Source: Chromobacterium phragmitis
GTDB taxonomy: Bacteria; Pseudomonadota; Gammaproteobacteria; Burkholderiales; Chromobacteriaceae
Reading direction: 5' to 3'
NCBI RefSeq assembly: GCF_003325475.1
Contig: NZ_CP029495.1
Location: 806,001-870,000, forward strand
DNA: 64,000 nt
The notes under the pieces were generated by a model. The model saw only the letters and a program-made list of their open reading frames with translations. It was not told the DNA's origin and did not search any database. Numbering within the stretch: the stretch's first letter is position 1; every line of letters starts with the position of its first letter. The position numbers and the translations under genes are program-made. Positions 43,212-52,095 of the stretch are shown here, piece after piece.

Positions 43212-45322
43212 TGCTCGGCCTTGGGCTTGCCGCCGCTCTGCAGCGCGTCCAGCGCGCCGCGGATGCTGTTTTGCGGCAACTCCTTGATCAACGCGTTGGG
43301 ATCCAGAGACAGCTTGCTGTTGCTGCTCTTGATCACATCTCCCATCACGTAGTTGTAGCGTTCGCCGGCCACCGCGCGGTTGCCGATCTCGTCGCGGATG
43401 ATGGTCGGACGGATGAAGATCATCAGATTCTTCTTGTCGCGGGTTTTTTCCTGGTACTTGAACAGGTTGCCCAGTATGGGAATGTCGCCCAGCAGCGGCA
43501 CCTTGTTCTCGGTATTGCCGGTGCTCTGCTGCGTCAGGCCGCCCAAAGCCACCAGGCCGCCGTCATTGACTGTCACCACGGTGTCCAGCGTGCGGCGGTT
43601 GAAGGTGGGGCCGGAGGCGTTGGTCACCGTCTGCGGGTCGATGGAGTCCGCCGCCTGGCTGATTTTCATCCGGATGGTGCCGCCCTCGGAAATCTGCGGC
43701 GTGATCTCAAGGCCGAAGCCCACGGTCTTCCGGTCATAGGTGCTGTAAGGCGCGTTCGAGCTGCCGCTGGTGCCGGACGGATAAGTGGCGCTGATCACGC
43801 CCACTTCCTGGCCGATCACGATCTTGGCTTTTTCGTTGTCCATGGTCACCAGCTGCGGGCTGGCCACCAGATTGCCCTGCGCCTCTTCCTCCAGCGCCTG
43901 GGCCAGCAAGCCCAAGGTGGGAATCTGCACGCCGCCGACGGTGATGTTGTTGATGATGCCCGCGGTCAGCCCGCCGCCGGTGAGGCTGTTGACCAACGAA
44001 TTCAGCGGGGTCGGATTGGTCGCGTCGGTTTTGCCTATGATGGACGGCGCCTTGGGAAAGCTGTTGCCGACAAAGCCGTTGGAGCCGAAATTGGCCGACC
44101 ACTGCACGCCTATCTTGGTCGCCCGGCTGGCCGACACTTCCATCACCAGCGCTTCCACGTAAACCTGAGCCCGCCGACGATCCAGCAGATCGATCACATT
44201 GCGCAGATTCTGGTACATCGGGTCAGGCACGTTCAGGATCAGCGCGTTGCTATTGCTGTCCGCCTGTATCATCGCGCCGTATCCCGCTCCGGACGGAGAG
44301 GACGATGACGACGAGGCCGCGGCGGCCGAGCCGTTGTCGGCCGCCGCGGCCGGATTCTGCGCGGAAGCGGCGCCGCCGGCGGAGGAGCCGCTGCTGACAT
44401 TGGCCATCAGATTGGCGCTGCCGCCGCTGGAAGACGCGTTGCTCAGCGTGCTGCGTCCCTGCACCGGGCTGCCCTCTCCCGCCAGCAAGGCACGCAGGGT
44501 CTTGGCCACATCCGCCGCCTGCGCGTTCTTCAGATACACCACCCGCACATTGGAGCCGGCCTGGCTGGGTTGGTCCAACACCTTGAGCAGGCTCTTGACC
44601 TTGCCTATTTTGCCCGGCGTGTCGGCGCGCACCAACAGCACGTTGGCGCGCGCATCGGCCAGGATGGTGGTCTTGCCGCCGTCGGCGCCGCCTTCCTGCA
44701 TCAGCTTGTTCAGGCTGTTGGCCAGTTCCACCGCCGAGCCGAACAGCACCGGGATCACCACCGTGTCGCCGGCGGCGGCGGACTCCACCGATTCGATGAT
44801 GGACTCGATGCGCTGGATGTTGTCGGCGTAGTCGGTGACGATCAGCGCATTGGACTGCGGATAGGCGGCCACCGTATTGTTGGGAGAGACCAGCGGCCGG
44901 ATCACTGGCACCAGTTGGTTGGCGTTGCTGTTTTTCAACGCGAACACCTTGGTGATCAGCCGGTCGCCGTCGCCGCGCGGGATGCTCTTGCTGGCCTTGG
45001 CGTGCAGCTTGGCGTCCGCCTCCGGCACGATCTTGATCACGCCGTTGCCCTCCACCGCGGAGAAACCCTGCAACCGCAAGGACGACAGCAGCACCTGATA
45101 GGACAGCGAGCGCGGCACCGGACGGCTGGAGACGATATTGACCGTGCCCTTCACCCGCGGATCGATGATGAAGTTCTTGCCGCTGATCTCGCCTATCGCC
45201 TTGACCACCGTTTCGATGTCGGCGTTGACGAAGTTGAGCATGACCGTATCGTTTTGCGGCGCGGCGAGCAGGTTGCAGCTGTAAACCAAGGCCAGGGCGG
45301 CGACGAGTTTGGAAATTCGCAT
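43208..45322 (-). CDS. gspD: Type II secretion secretin GspD
   Basis: GspD forms the outer-membrane channel. The 704-aa protein has a signal peptide (to about residue 21), N0 domain (VMLNFVNADIETVVKAIGEISG), N1-N3 repeats, and the secretin core with VPLLGDIPILGNLF near the end. Residues about 281-350, between N3 and the secretin domain, form a long Ser/Ala/Gly-rich linker. No clear S-domain for a pilotin is seen at the C-terminus (KPKAEQ). Start 45322 lies 9 bp after the gspC stop; the stop overlaps gspE by 4 bp. Confidence 0.97.
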   Translation of the reverse strand: MRISKLVAALALVYSCNLLAAPQNDTVMLNFVNADIETVVKAIGEISGKNFIIDPRVKGTVNIVSSRPVPRSLSYQVLLSSLRLQGFSAVEGNGVIKIVPEADAKLHAKASKSIPRGDGDRLITKVFALKNSNANQLVPVIRPLVSPNNTVAAYPQSNALIVTDYADNIQRIESIIESVESAAAGDTVVIPVLFGSAVELANSLNKLMQEGGADGGKTTILADARANVLLVRADTPGKIGKVKSLLKVLDQPSQAGSNVRVVYLKNAQAADVAKTLRALLAGEGSPVQGRSTLSNASSSGGSANLMANVSSGSSAGGAASAQNPAAAADNGSAAAASSSSSSPSGAGYGAMIQADSNSNALILNVPDPMYQNLRNVIDLLDRRRAQVYVEALVMEVSASRATKIGVQWSANFGSNGFVGNSFPKAPSIIGKTDATNPTPLNSLVNSLTGGGLTAGIINNITVGGVQIPTLGLLAQALEEEAQGNLVASPQLVTMDNEKAKIVIGQEVGVISATYPSGTSGSSNAPYSTYDRKTVGFGLEITPQISEGGTIRMKISQAADSIDPQTVTNASGPTFNRRTLDTVVTVNDGGLVALGGLTQQSTGNTENKVPLLGDIPILGNLFKYQEKTRDKKNLMIFIRPTIIRDEIGNRAVAGERYNYVMGDVIKSSNSKLSLDPNALIKELPQNSIRGALDALQSGGKPKAEQ

Positions 45323-45331
45323 TGCACTCTC

Positions 45332-45967
45332 TTATTGGCGAATCATCGCGGCGGGATCCACCGCGGGTTGAGGCTGGGCATCGGGCACTTGGCCCGGCAC
45401 CGGCACCGGCATGGCGCCTGGCATGGGCTGGGCCGGCGGCATCGCCGGAGACGGCTGCGGCAGCGATTGCGGCATGTCGCCGCCGGTCTGCGCGCCGCCC
45501 CCGCCCTGCTGCAGGGGGACGAACTGTTCGTTGCCGCCGGAGCGCAGCGTGATGCCGTTGGGCGCCACCTTGACCAGCTCCCAGCCATCCGGCGTCTGCT
45601 TGCCTTGCAGCAGCGGCTCGGGATGGCCGTTGCTGTCTATGATGGCGAAGCCTTGCACGCCTTCGCGGCTGGGCGCGTACACACCGAGCAAGCGGACCGG
45701 CGGCGGCGCCGCCATCGCCTGCTGCGGGGCCTCGCCGAACCAATGGCCCTGCGCGGCGGCTGCGGCGGCGGCCTGCGGCTGAGCCGGCGCCAGATCGCGA
45801 TAAGCGCCCGCGGACGGCGCGAGCAGCGCGCTCGCCTGCTGGCCCAGCCAATACGCGGTCAGCCCCAACGCCAGGACGGGCAAGGCCTTGTGCCACTGCC
45901 GGCCCGGCAAGCGCCAACGGCTGAAATCCAGCCTCCGGCGCGTGATTGTCTTGTCCCCTGAACCCAT
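45332..45967 (-). CDS. gspC: Type II secretion protein GspC (short form without PDZ)
   Basis: GspC links the inner-membrane platform to the secretin. The 211-aa protein has a basic cytoplasmic segment, one membrane helix at about 28-46, and an HR domain (RLLGVYAPSREGVQGFAII). The C-terminal half is a Pro/Gln/Met-rich tail (MPPAQPMPGAMPVPVPG) instead of a PDZ domain or coiled coil. ATG 45967 is used; an in-frame start 48 bp upstream lacks family character. It is first in the gsp operon. Confidence 0.88.
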   Translation of the reverse strand: MGSGDKTITRRRLDFSRWRLPGRQWHKALPVLALGLTAYWLGQQASALLAPSAGAYRDLAPAQPQAAAAAAAQGHWFGEAPQQAMAAPPPVRLLGVYAPSREGVQGFAIIDSNGHPEPLLQGKQTPDGWELVKVAPNGITLRSGGNEQFVPLQQGGGGAQTGGDMPQSLPQPSPAMPPAQPMPGAMPVPVPGQVPDAQPQPAVDPAAMIRQ

Positions 45968-46187
45968 CGGCTTCCCGTATTGTGAATGATGCTGATCAAC
46001 CGCCCCTGTCGGCACGCTAGATTAAGCAGCAAGGGGACGATTTTGCAATAGCTCGTTCGAATATTTGATGACAGATAAAAATTTAGTCATCGTTAATATT
46101 TACGCCAGAACCGCCAGCCCATTGATTCCCGCCTCATATCGCTTAGCGATTCTTACTGGGAAAATGCAAACTTTCGGCATTTTCGCA
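45968..46187. other. Upstream region of the gsp operon
   Basis: The gap between gspC and the acyl-CoA dehydrogenase is AT-rich at 46016-46150, unlike the flanking genes, and should contain the gsp promoter. I could not fix a -35/-10 pair. A near-FNR dyad (ATGAT-GCTG-ATCAA, 45986-45999) lies only about 19 bp before the gspC ATG. Confidence 0.35.
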
Positions 46188-46216
46188 TAAAAAACGCCGC
46201 GACAAACTCGCGGCGT
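46188..46216 (-). terminator. Terminator of the ETF/acyl-CoA dehydrogenase unit
   Basis: A 9-bp stem (ACGCCGCGA / TCGCGGCGT, loop of 5) is followed, read leftward, by a T-run. It lies 22 bp past the dehydrogenase stop. Confidence 0.8.
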
Positions 46217-46237
46217 CCGGAAGTCCAACAAACCCGT

Positions 46238-48019
46238 TCAGAACTGATAGTCGTCAAGCGCCAGCGCGCTGTCGGCTCCGCCCAGGATGGCCGCGGCAAG
46301 GCCGGAAACCTGCGGCAGCAGGTGCTCGGCGAAGAAACGCGCGGTGACGATTTTGGCATTGAGGAAATCGGCGTCCGCATCGGCCTCCTGCAACTTGTCC
46401 TTGGCGATCAGGGCGGCGCGGCCCAACTGCCAGCCCCCCAGCACGATGCCCATCAGCTTCAGGAACGGCACCGAGCCGGCTGCGGCCAATTGCGGCTGGC
46501 TGCCGAAGGTTTCCAGAATGAAGGCCACGCAGCGCTCGGCGTCGGCCACGGCGGCCGCCAGATTGCCGGCGATGCTGTCGAAACCGGCCGCCTGCAGCTT
46601 GGCGACGGCGGATTGCGCCTCGGCCAACAGCGCGCGCGCGGTGACGCCGTGATCCAGCGCGGTCTTGCGGCCGATCAGGTCCAGTGCCTGGATGCCGGTG
46701 GTGCCCTCGTAAATCGCGGTGATGCGCGCGTCGCGATAGTACTGGGCGACGCCGGTCTCCTCGATATAACCCATGCCGCCGTGGACCTGGATCGCCAGGC
46801 TGGTGATCTCGTTGGCCTGCTCGGTGTTCCAGCCCTTGACGATGGGAATCAGGAAGTTCAGCAATGCCTGGTTGCGGGCGGCCTCGTCCGCCACCGGATG
46901 GCGCGCGGCGCGGTCCAGCGCCGCTGCGGCATAGAAGGTCAACGCGCGCTGCGCTTCGATCTGGGCGCGCATGGTCATCAGCATGCGGCGCACGTCCGGG
47001 TGCCGGATGATGGCCACGCCGGCCGGATCGGGCGAGCCGACAGCGCGGCTCTGCACCCGCTCGCGCGCGTACTCCACAGCCTTCTGGTAGGCGCGTTCGG
47101 ATACCGCCACGCCCTCGATGCCCACGCCCAGCCGGGCGTGGTTCATCATGGTGAACATGTAGTTGAGGCCCTTGTTCGGCTCGCCCACCAGGTAGCCCAC
47201 GGCGCCGTCGCCGTCGCCGAAGCTCATCACCGCGGTGGGGCTGCCGTGTATGCCCAGCTTGTGTTCCAGCGACACGCAGCGCACGTCGTTGCGCGCGCCC
47301 AGCGCGCCGTCGGCGCCCACCAGGAACTTGGGCACGATGAACAGCGAGATGCCCTTCACCCCGGCCGGCGCGTCCGGCAGACGGGCCAGCACCAAGTGGA
47401 CGATGTTCTCGGCCATGTCGTGCTCGCCCCAGGTGATGAAGATCTTCTGGCCGCTGATGCGGTAGCTGCCGTCCGCCGCCGGCACGGCCTTGGAGCGCAC
47501 CTGAGCCAGATCGGAGCCGGCTTGCGGCTCGGTCAGGTTCATGGTGCCGGTCCATTGGCCGCTGGCCATCATCGGCAGGTAAATGTCCTTCAACTCGTCG
47601 GACGCGTGATGGTGGATGGCTTCGATCGCGCCCAGCGTCAGCAGCGGCGCCAAAGAGAAGGCCAGATTGGACGCGCACCACATTTCCTCCACCGCGGCCG
47701 CCAACAACGCCGGCATGCCCTGGCCGCCATATGCCTCCGGCGCGCGCAGGCCCACCCAGCCGGACTCGACGTATTGCCCCCAGGCGTCCTTGAAACCTGG
47801 CGCGGCGGCCACTTCACCGTCCTTCCACTTGGCGCCCTGGTCGCCTTGCTTGTTGATCGGTGCCAGCACGCCCTCTGCGAACTTGGCGGCCTCCTCCAGC
47901 ACCGCGTCGGCCAACTCCACCGAGCATTCTCCGTATCCGGGCAGGCCGCAGATCGACGGCAGCTCGGCCAGTTCGTTCAACGCAAAACGGATGTCCTTGA
48001 TTGGTGCGTGATAAATCAT
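46238..48019 (-). CDS. Acyl-CoA dehydrogenase (large form, C-terminal extension)
   Basis: The 593-aa flavoprotein oxidises an acyl-CoA to the 2,3-enoyl-CoA and passes electrons to ETF. The FAD-binding motif MNLTEPQAGSDLAQVRS and FITWGEHDMAENIVH lie near residues 160-210. The catalytic base region reads YIEETGVAQYYRDARITAIYEGTTGIQALDLIGRK, typical of this subfamily. A helical extension follows, as in 3-methylmercaptopropionyl-CoA or long-chain dehydrogenases; the exact chain substrate cannot be told. It lies just downstream of etfA/etfB on the same strand, with a terminator between. Confidence 0.9.
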   Translation of the reverse strand: MIYHAPIKDIRFALNELAELPSICGLPGYGECSVELADAVLEEAAKFAEGVLAPINKQGDQGAKWKDGEVAAAPGFKDAWGQYVESGWVGLRAPEAYGGQGMPALLAAAVEEMWCASNLAFSLAPLLTLGAIEAIHHHASDELKDIYLPMMASGQWTGTMNLTEPQAGSDLAQVRSKAVPAADGSYRISGQKIFITWGEHDMAENIVHLVLARLPDAPAGVKGISLFIVPKFLVGADGALGARNDVRCVSLEHKLGIHGSPTAVMSFGDGDGAVGYLVGEPNKGLNYMFTMMNHARLGVGIEGVAVSERAYQKAVEYARERVQSRAVGSPDPAGVAIIRHPDVRRMLMTMRAQIEAQRALTFYAAAALDRAARHPVADEAARNQALLNFLIPIVKGWNTEQANEITSLAIQVHGGMGYIEETGVAQYYRDARITAIYEGTTGIQALDLIGRKTALDHGVTARALLAEAQSAVAKLQAAGFDSIAGNLAAAVADAERCVAFILETFGSQPQLAAAGSVPFLKLMGIVLGGWQLGRAALIAKDKLQEADADADFLNAKIVTARFFAEHLLPQVSGLAAAILGGADSALALDDYQF

Positions 48020-48069
48020 CGCGCTTCTCCTCTGCTTCTCTCGCGTAGGCCCGCGGCGCGCGGGCCATG

Positions 48070-48099
48070 AAAAAACCGGCGCTCATGCTTGGGCGCCGG
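48070..48099 (-). terminator. Terminator of the etfBA operon
   Basis: A 7-bp stem (CCGGCGC / GCGCCGG) with an 11-base loop is followed, read leftward, by six T (48070-48075 side). It lies between etfA and the acyl-CoA dehydrogenase gene. Confidence 0.75.
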
Positions 48100-48173
48100 C
48101 TGCTGTTGTGTGTTCCGGCGGCTATGCTGCCTGCTCGGTCGGGGGCGCTTGCGGCCGCGCCCCCGGCTGGCGC

Positions 48174-49106
48174 TTACTTCGACAGTTCGGCCACCAGTTC
48201 CGGCACCACGGCGAACAAGTCGCCGACGATGCCGTAATCGGCCACCTGGAAGATCGGCGCCTCTTCGTCCTTGTTGATGGCGACGATCACCTTGGAGTCC
48301 TTCATGCCCGCCAGGTGCTGGATCGCGCCGGAAATGCCGACGGCGATGTACAGCTGCGGCGCCACCACCTTGCCGGTCTGGCCGACCTGGTAGTCGTTCG
48401 GCGCGTAGCCGGCGTCCACCGCGGCGCGGGAAGCGCCGATGGCGGCGGTGAGCTTGTCGGCCAGCGGGCCGATCACGGCCTTGAACTGCTCTTCCGAACC
48501 CAATGCGCGGCCGCCGGACACGATCACCTTGGCCGAACCCAGCTCCGGGCGGTCGGACTTGGTCAGCTCCTGGCCGACGAAGGCGGACAATTGGCTGTCC
48601 GCGCCGGCGGAGATGGTTTCCACGGCGGCGGAACCGCCCTGGCCGGCCGCGTCGAAGGCGGTGGCGCGCACGGTGATCACCTTGATCGGATCGGACGACT
48701 GCACGGTGGCCATCACGTTGCCAGCGTAAATCGGACGCACGAAGGTGTCGGCCGATTCGATGGCGGTGATTTCGGAAATCTGGGCCACGTCCAGCAAGGC
48801 CGCCACGCGCGGCAGTAGGTTCTTGCCGAAGGAAGTGGCCGGAGCCAGCACGTGGCTGTAACCCTTGGCCAGGCCGACGACCAGCGCGGACAGGCTCTCG
48901 GCCAGGCCGTGGGCGTAGTGGGCGGCGTCAGCCAGCAGCACCTTGGCCACGCCGGCCACGCTCTTGGCGGCGTCGGCGGCGGCGGCGGCGTCGTGGCCGG
49001 CCACCAGCACGTGCACCTCGCCCAGCTTGGCGGCGGCAGTGATGGTGTTCAGGGTGCCTGCTTTCAGGCCCTGGTTGTCGTGTTCAGCGATAACGAGAAT
49101 GGCCAT
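48174..49106 (-). CDS. etfA: Electron transfer flavoprotein, alpha subunit
   Basis: EtfA carries the FAD of the electron transfer flavoprotein, which takes electrons from acyl-CoA dehydrogenases and passes them to the ETF:quinone oxidoreductase. The 310-aa protein has the C-terminal FAD domain with IVSGGRALGS, GYAPNDYQVGQTGKVVAPQLYIAVGISGAIQHLAGM and KVIVAINKDEEAPIFQVADYGIV. The N-domain is typical (MAILVIAEHDNQGL). It starts 3 bp after etfB ends. Confidence 0.96.
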   Translation of the reverse strand: MAILVIAEHDNQGLKAGTLNTITAAAKLGEVHVLVAGHDAAAAADAAKSVAGVAKVLLADAAHYAHGLAESLSALVVGLAKGYSHVLAPATSFGKNLLPRVAALLDVAQISEITAIESADTFVRPIYAGNVMATVQSSDPIKVITVRATAFDAAGQGGSAAVETISAGADSQLSAFVGQELTKSDRPELGSAKVIVSGGRALGSEEQFKAVIGPLADKLTAAIGASRAAVDAGYAPNDYQVGQTGKVVAPQLYIAVGISGAIQHLAGMKDSKVIVAINKDEEAPIFQVADYGIVGDLFAVVPELVAELSK

Positions 49107-49109
49107 GGC

Positions 49110-49859
49110 TTACAGCACCTTTGCTTCGTTTTTCAGTTTGGCGACCAGTTCGGCGGCGTTGGCCACCTTGATGCCGGCGGAGCGGGTGGCCGGCTCGGCC
49201 ACTTTCAGCGTCTTCAGACGCGGCGCGACGTCCACGGCCAGTTCGGCCGGGGTGGTCTTGTCCAGCGGCTTTTTCTTGGCCGCCATGATATTGGGCAGCT
49301 TGATGAAGCGCGGCTCGTTCAGGCGCAGGTCGGCGGTGACCACCGCCGGCAGGCGCAGCTTGACGGTTTCCAGGCCGCCGTCGATCTCGCGGACCACGTC
49401 CACGGTTTCCGCCGACAGATCCACCTTGGACGCGAACGTGCCCTGGGCCCAGCCCAAGAGCGCGGAAGCCATCTGGCCGGTCTGGTTGGCGTCGTCGTCG
49501 ATCGCCTGCTTGCCCAGGATCACCAGTTGCGGCTGTTCCTTGTCCGCCACCGCCTTCAACAGCTTGGCCACGGCCAACGGTTGCAACTCGACGTCGGTCT
49601 CCACCAGGATGGCGCGGTCGGCGCCCATCGCCAGCGCGGTGCGCAGCGTTTCCTCGCACTGCTTGACGCCCATGGACACGGCGACGATTTCGGTCGCCTT
49701 GCCGGCTTCCTTCAGACGCACGGCTTCTTCGACGGCGATTTCGTCGAAGGGGTTCATCGACATCTTGGCGTTGGCGACATCGACGTCGCTGCCGTCGGCT
49801 TTGACGCGGACTTTCACGTTGTAATCGACAACGCGTTTCACTGCGACTAGAACTTTCAT
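49110..49859 (-). CDS. etfB: Electron transfer flavoprotein, beta subunit
   Basis: EtfB binds AMP and forms the heterodimer with EtfA. The 249-aa protein opens with MKVLVAVKRVVDYNVKVRV, and has SMNPFDEIAVEEAVRLKE, MGADRAILVETD, LVILGKQAIDDDANQTGQM, and the late recognition loop LPAVVTADLRLNEPRFIKLPNIM(A)AKKKP (partial listing). It heads the leftward etfB-etfA unit. The 246-bp gap to the divergent MaoC gene should hold both promoters, but no clear box was identified. Confidence 0.96.
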   Translation of the reverse strand: MKVLVAVKRVVDYNVKVRVKADGSDVDVANAKMSMNPFDEIAVEEAVRLKEAGKATEIVAVSMGVKQCEETLRTALAMGADRAILVETDVELQPLAVAKLLKAVADKEQPQLVILGKQAIDDDANQTGQMASALLGWAQGTFASKVDLSAETVDVVREIDGGLETVKLRLPAVVTADLRLNEPRFIKLPNIMAAKKKPLDKTTPAELAVDVAPRLKTLKVAEPATRSAGIKVANAAELVAKLKNEAKVL

Positions 49860-50105
49860 ATTCCTCCAGCAAACATCTGTGGGTTAATCGAACGCGGAAG
49901 GCAAAGAACGGCCAGCTGTGCCTGATTATGCCCCAAGCAAAATTCAAACGAGCGTTTGGTTTGTTCGCGCCGGCGCGACGCGTGGTGAAAATGCAACTCG
50001 GCGACGATAGTACGTGATTTCCCCGCGGTTTGCATTTCAGCCCGGAACTGTCACAATGCCCTATCGCACTGCAGCATTTCCTTGTCATAAACAACTGGAG
50101 CTGTC

Positions 50106-50522
50106 ATGACCGTCCATTTCGAAGACCTCGTCGTCGGCCAGAGCGCAGAAGCCGGAAAAACCATCACCGAGGCCGACGTGCTGCTGTTCTCCGCCGTCAG
50201 CGGCGACAACAATCCGGTTCACCTGGACCAGATCTATGCGGCGACCACGCCGTTCGAGACCCGCATCGCCCACGGCATGCTGACCGCCAGCCTGATTTCC
50301 GGCGTGATCGGCACCCGTCTTCCGGGCTACGGCACCATCTACCTGTCCCAATCCACCCGCTTCAAGGCTCCGGTGCGCATCGGCGAAACCGTCACCACCC
50401 GCGTCACCGTGGAAGAGCTGATTCCGGAAAAGAAACGGGTGCGCCTCTCCACCCAATGCCGCGTCGGCGACAAGGTGGTGCTGGAAGGCGAATCGCTGGT
50501 GATCGCGCCGTCGCGCGCCTGA
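50106..50522 (+). CDS. MaoC-like (R)-specific enoyl-CoA hydratase
   Basis: The 138-aa single hot-dog protein hydrates trans-2-enoyl-CoA to (R)-3-hydroxyacyl-CoA; such PhaJ-type enzymes link beta-oxidation to polyhydroxyalkanoate synthesis. The hydratase-2 motif VSGDNNPVHLD carries the catalytic Asp/His pair (near residues 33-39). RIAHGMLTASLISGVIG and the strand region STRFKAPVRIGETV follow. ATG 50106 has GGAGCTGTC upstream. It is divergent from etfBA and convergent with queG. Phosphate-acyltransferase-type MaoC activity is an alternative reading. Confidence 0.85.
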   Translation: MTVHFEDLVVGQSAEAGKTITEADVLLFSAVSGDNNPVHLDQIYAATTPFETRIAHGMLTASLISGVIGTRLPGYGTIYLSQSTRFKAPVRIGETVTTRVTVEELIPEKKRVRLSTQCRVGDKVVLEGESLVIAPSRA

Positions 50523-50525
50523 ACG

Positions 50526-51602
50526 TCAACATTCGACGCCATGCCGGGCCAGCGCCCAGCGCACCGGCTCGGCCACCAACTCGTCGGGAAAATCCAACCT
50601 CCGCCTCAGCGCGGAGACGATTTCCGGACTGGTGGGCGCGTTGCCCAGCCCCACCGCCAGATTAGACAGCCATTTGTGATAGCCGATGCGGTAGATCGGG
50701 CTGCCCGCCATCCGCTCGCGGAATTCTTCCGCGCTCCAGTCGAACAGTTCTACCAGACTGCCGCCATCCAGACCATGACGCACCGCAAAATCAGCCTCTC
50801 CTGTTAAAGCGCCGAACCGATTCCAAGGACAGAACAGCTGGCAGTCGTCACAGCCATACACCCGGTTGCCGATCAGGGGGCGCAATTCCTGGGGAATCGC
50901 GCCCTTCAACTCTATAGTCAGATAGGAAATGCAGCGCCGGGCATCCACCGTATACGGCTCGACGATGGCGCCGGTGGGGCAGACATCCAGACAACGAGTG
51001 CAGCGCCCGCAGTGGCCGTCCTCCGGCTCATCTTCCGGCAAGGGCAGATCGGTCAGTATCTCGCCCAGGAAAAACAGCGAGCCCTGGCGCTTGGTCAGCA
51101 GCAGCGTGTGTTTCCCGCGCCAGCCCAACCCTGCCTGCGAAGCCAGCGCCACTTCGGCCAGCGGCGCGCTGTCGGTGAACACCCGGTAGCCGAAAGGGCC
51201 GATGGCGCCCTTGATGCGCTCGGCCAGCCTCTGCAGGCGGTTGCGCAGCACCTTGTGGTAGTCGCGGCCCAGCGCGTAGCGCGACAGGTAGGCGCGGGCG
51301 GGGTCGGCCAGCACCGCCTCGGCGGACTCGGCCTGCGGCCAGTAGTTCATCCGCAGCGAGATGACGGATAGGGTGCCCGGCACCAGTTCGGCCGGCCGCA
51401 GCCGCATGGCGCCGTGGCGGGCCATATAGTCCATCTCGCCGTGGAAGCCCGCCGCCAGCCAGGCTTCCAGCCGTTGCTCCGCCTCCGGCGGCAGCGCGGC
51501 GCGGGTGACGCGGGCGTCGGCGAAACCGGCTTCGCGCGCCCAGGCTTTGATTTGGCGCGACAATTCGGGATAATCCGGTTTTTGAGGAGGATTCTCAGTC
51601 AT
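50526..51602 (-). CDS. queG: Epoxyqueuosine reductase
   Basis: QueG catalyses the last step of queuosine synthesis in tRNA with cobalamin and two 4Fe-4S clusters. The 358-aa protein has the cobalamin domain with MARHGAMRLRPAELVPG and RDYHKVLRNRLQRLA. The ferredoxin-like part shows CGRCTRCLDVCPTGAIVEPY, a further Cys in RRCISYLTIE, and CDDCQLFCPWNRF. The ATG (51602-51600) overlaps the tsaE ATG on the other strand by 2 bp. No Shine-Dalgarno is seen before it. It converges on the MaoC gene with a 3-bp gap. Confidence 0.95.
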   Translation of the reverse strand: MTENPPQKPDYPELSRQIKAWAREAGFADARVTRAALPPEAEQRLEAWLAAGFHGEMDYMARHGAMRLRPAELVPGTLSVISLRMNYWPQAESAEAVLADPARAYLSRYALGRDYHKVLRNRLQRLAERIKGAIGPFGYRVFTDSAPLAEVALASQAGLGWRGKHTLLLTKRQGSLFFLGEILTDLPLPEDEPEDGHCGRCTRCLDVCPTGAIVEPYTVDARRCISYLTIELKGAIPQELRPLIGNRVYGCDDCQLFCPWNRFGALTGEADFAVRHGLDGGSLVELFDWSAEEFRERMAGSPIYRIGYHKWLSNLAVGLGNAPTSPEIVSALRRRLDFPDELVAEPVRWALARHGVEC

Positions 51603-52095
51603 GGCGATGGATGATACCAGCGTTCAAAGCGGCAGCCTGGCCGACGAGAGCGCGACCCTGGCGCTGGGCGCCGCCTTCGCCGCCGCCGCCGAGCCTGGAC
51701 TCACCGTCCATCTGCTGGGCGACCTGGGCGCCGGCAAGACTACCTTCACCCGCGGGCTGCTGGCGGCGCTGGGCCACCGCGGCAAGGTGAAAAGTCCCAC
51801 CTACACCCTGGTGGAAAGCTACGCCTTTCCTGAATATAGTGTTCATCATTTCGACCTGTACCGCTTCGCCGATCCGGAAGAATGGAACGACGCCGGATTC
51901 AGCGAATATTTCGGCCGCGACAGCCTGTGCCTGGTGGAGTGGCCGGACAAGGCCCGCGGCCTCGCGCCCGCGCCGGACATCGCGCTGGAACTTGCCGTCG
52001 CCGGCGATGGTCGCACCTATCACTTTCAAGCCCTGAGCCAAACCGGACAGTCATGCCTGAATCGACTTTCGACCCCACACGCCGCACGCTGCTAG
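51601..52095 (+). CDS. tsaE: tRNA threonylcarbamoyladenosine biosynthesis ATPase TsaE
   Basis: TsaE is the ATPase of the complex that makes t6A37 in ANN-reading tRNAs. The 164-aa protein has Walker A GDLGAGKTT (40-48), VKSPTYTLVESYAF, HHFDLYRFADPEEW and LVEWPDKARGLAP, all family marks. GAGGAGG 10 bp upstream supports ATG 51601 rather than ATG 51607. The Shine-Dalgarno lies inside the queG coding sequence on the other strand. It overlaps amiC by 43 bp, as in many proteobacteria where these genes are paired. Confidence 0.95.
   Translation: MAMDDTSVQSGSLADESATLALGAAFAAAAEPGLTVHLLGDLGAGKTTFTRGLLAALGHRGKVKSPTYTLVESYAFPEYSVHHFDLYRFADPEEWNDAGFSEYFGRDSLCLVEWPDKARGLAPAPDIALELAVAGDGRTYHFQALSQTGQSCLNRLSTPHAARC

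Noticed and set aside
44250..44470. Repetitive Ser/Ala/Gly codons as a DNA repeat array
   Set aside because: This is the low-complexity linker of GspD; codons vary and no exact tandem unit is present.
45986..45999. Near-FNR dyad ATGAT-GCTG-ATCAA before gspC
   Set aside because: It differs at one position and lies only about 19 bp before the ATG, too close for activation; a repressor site is possible but unsupported.
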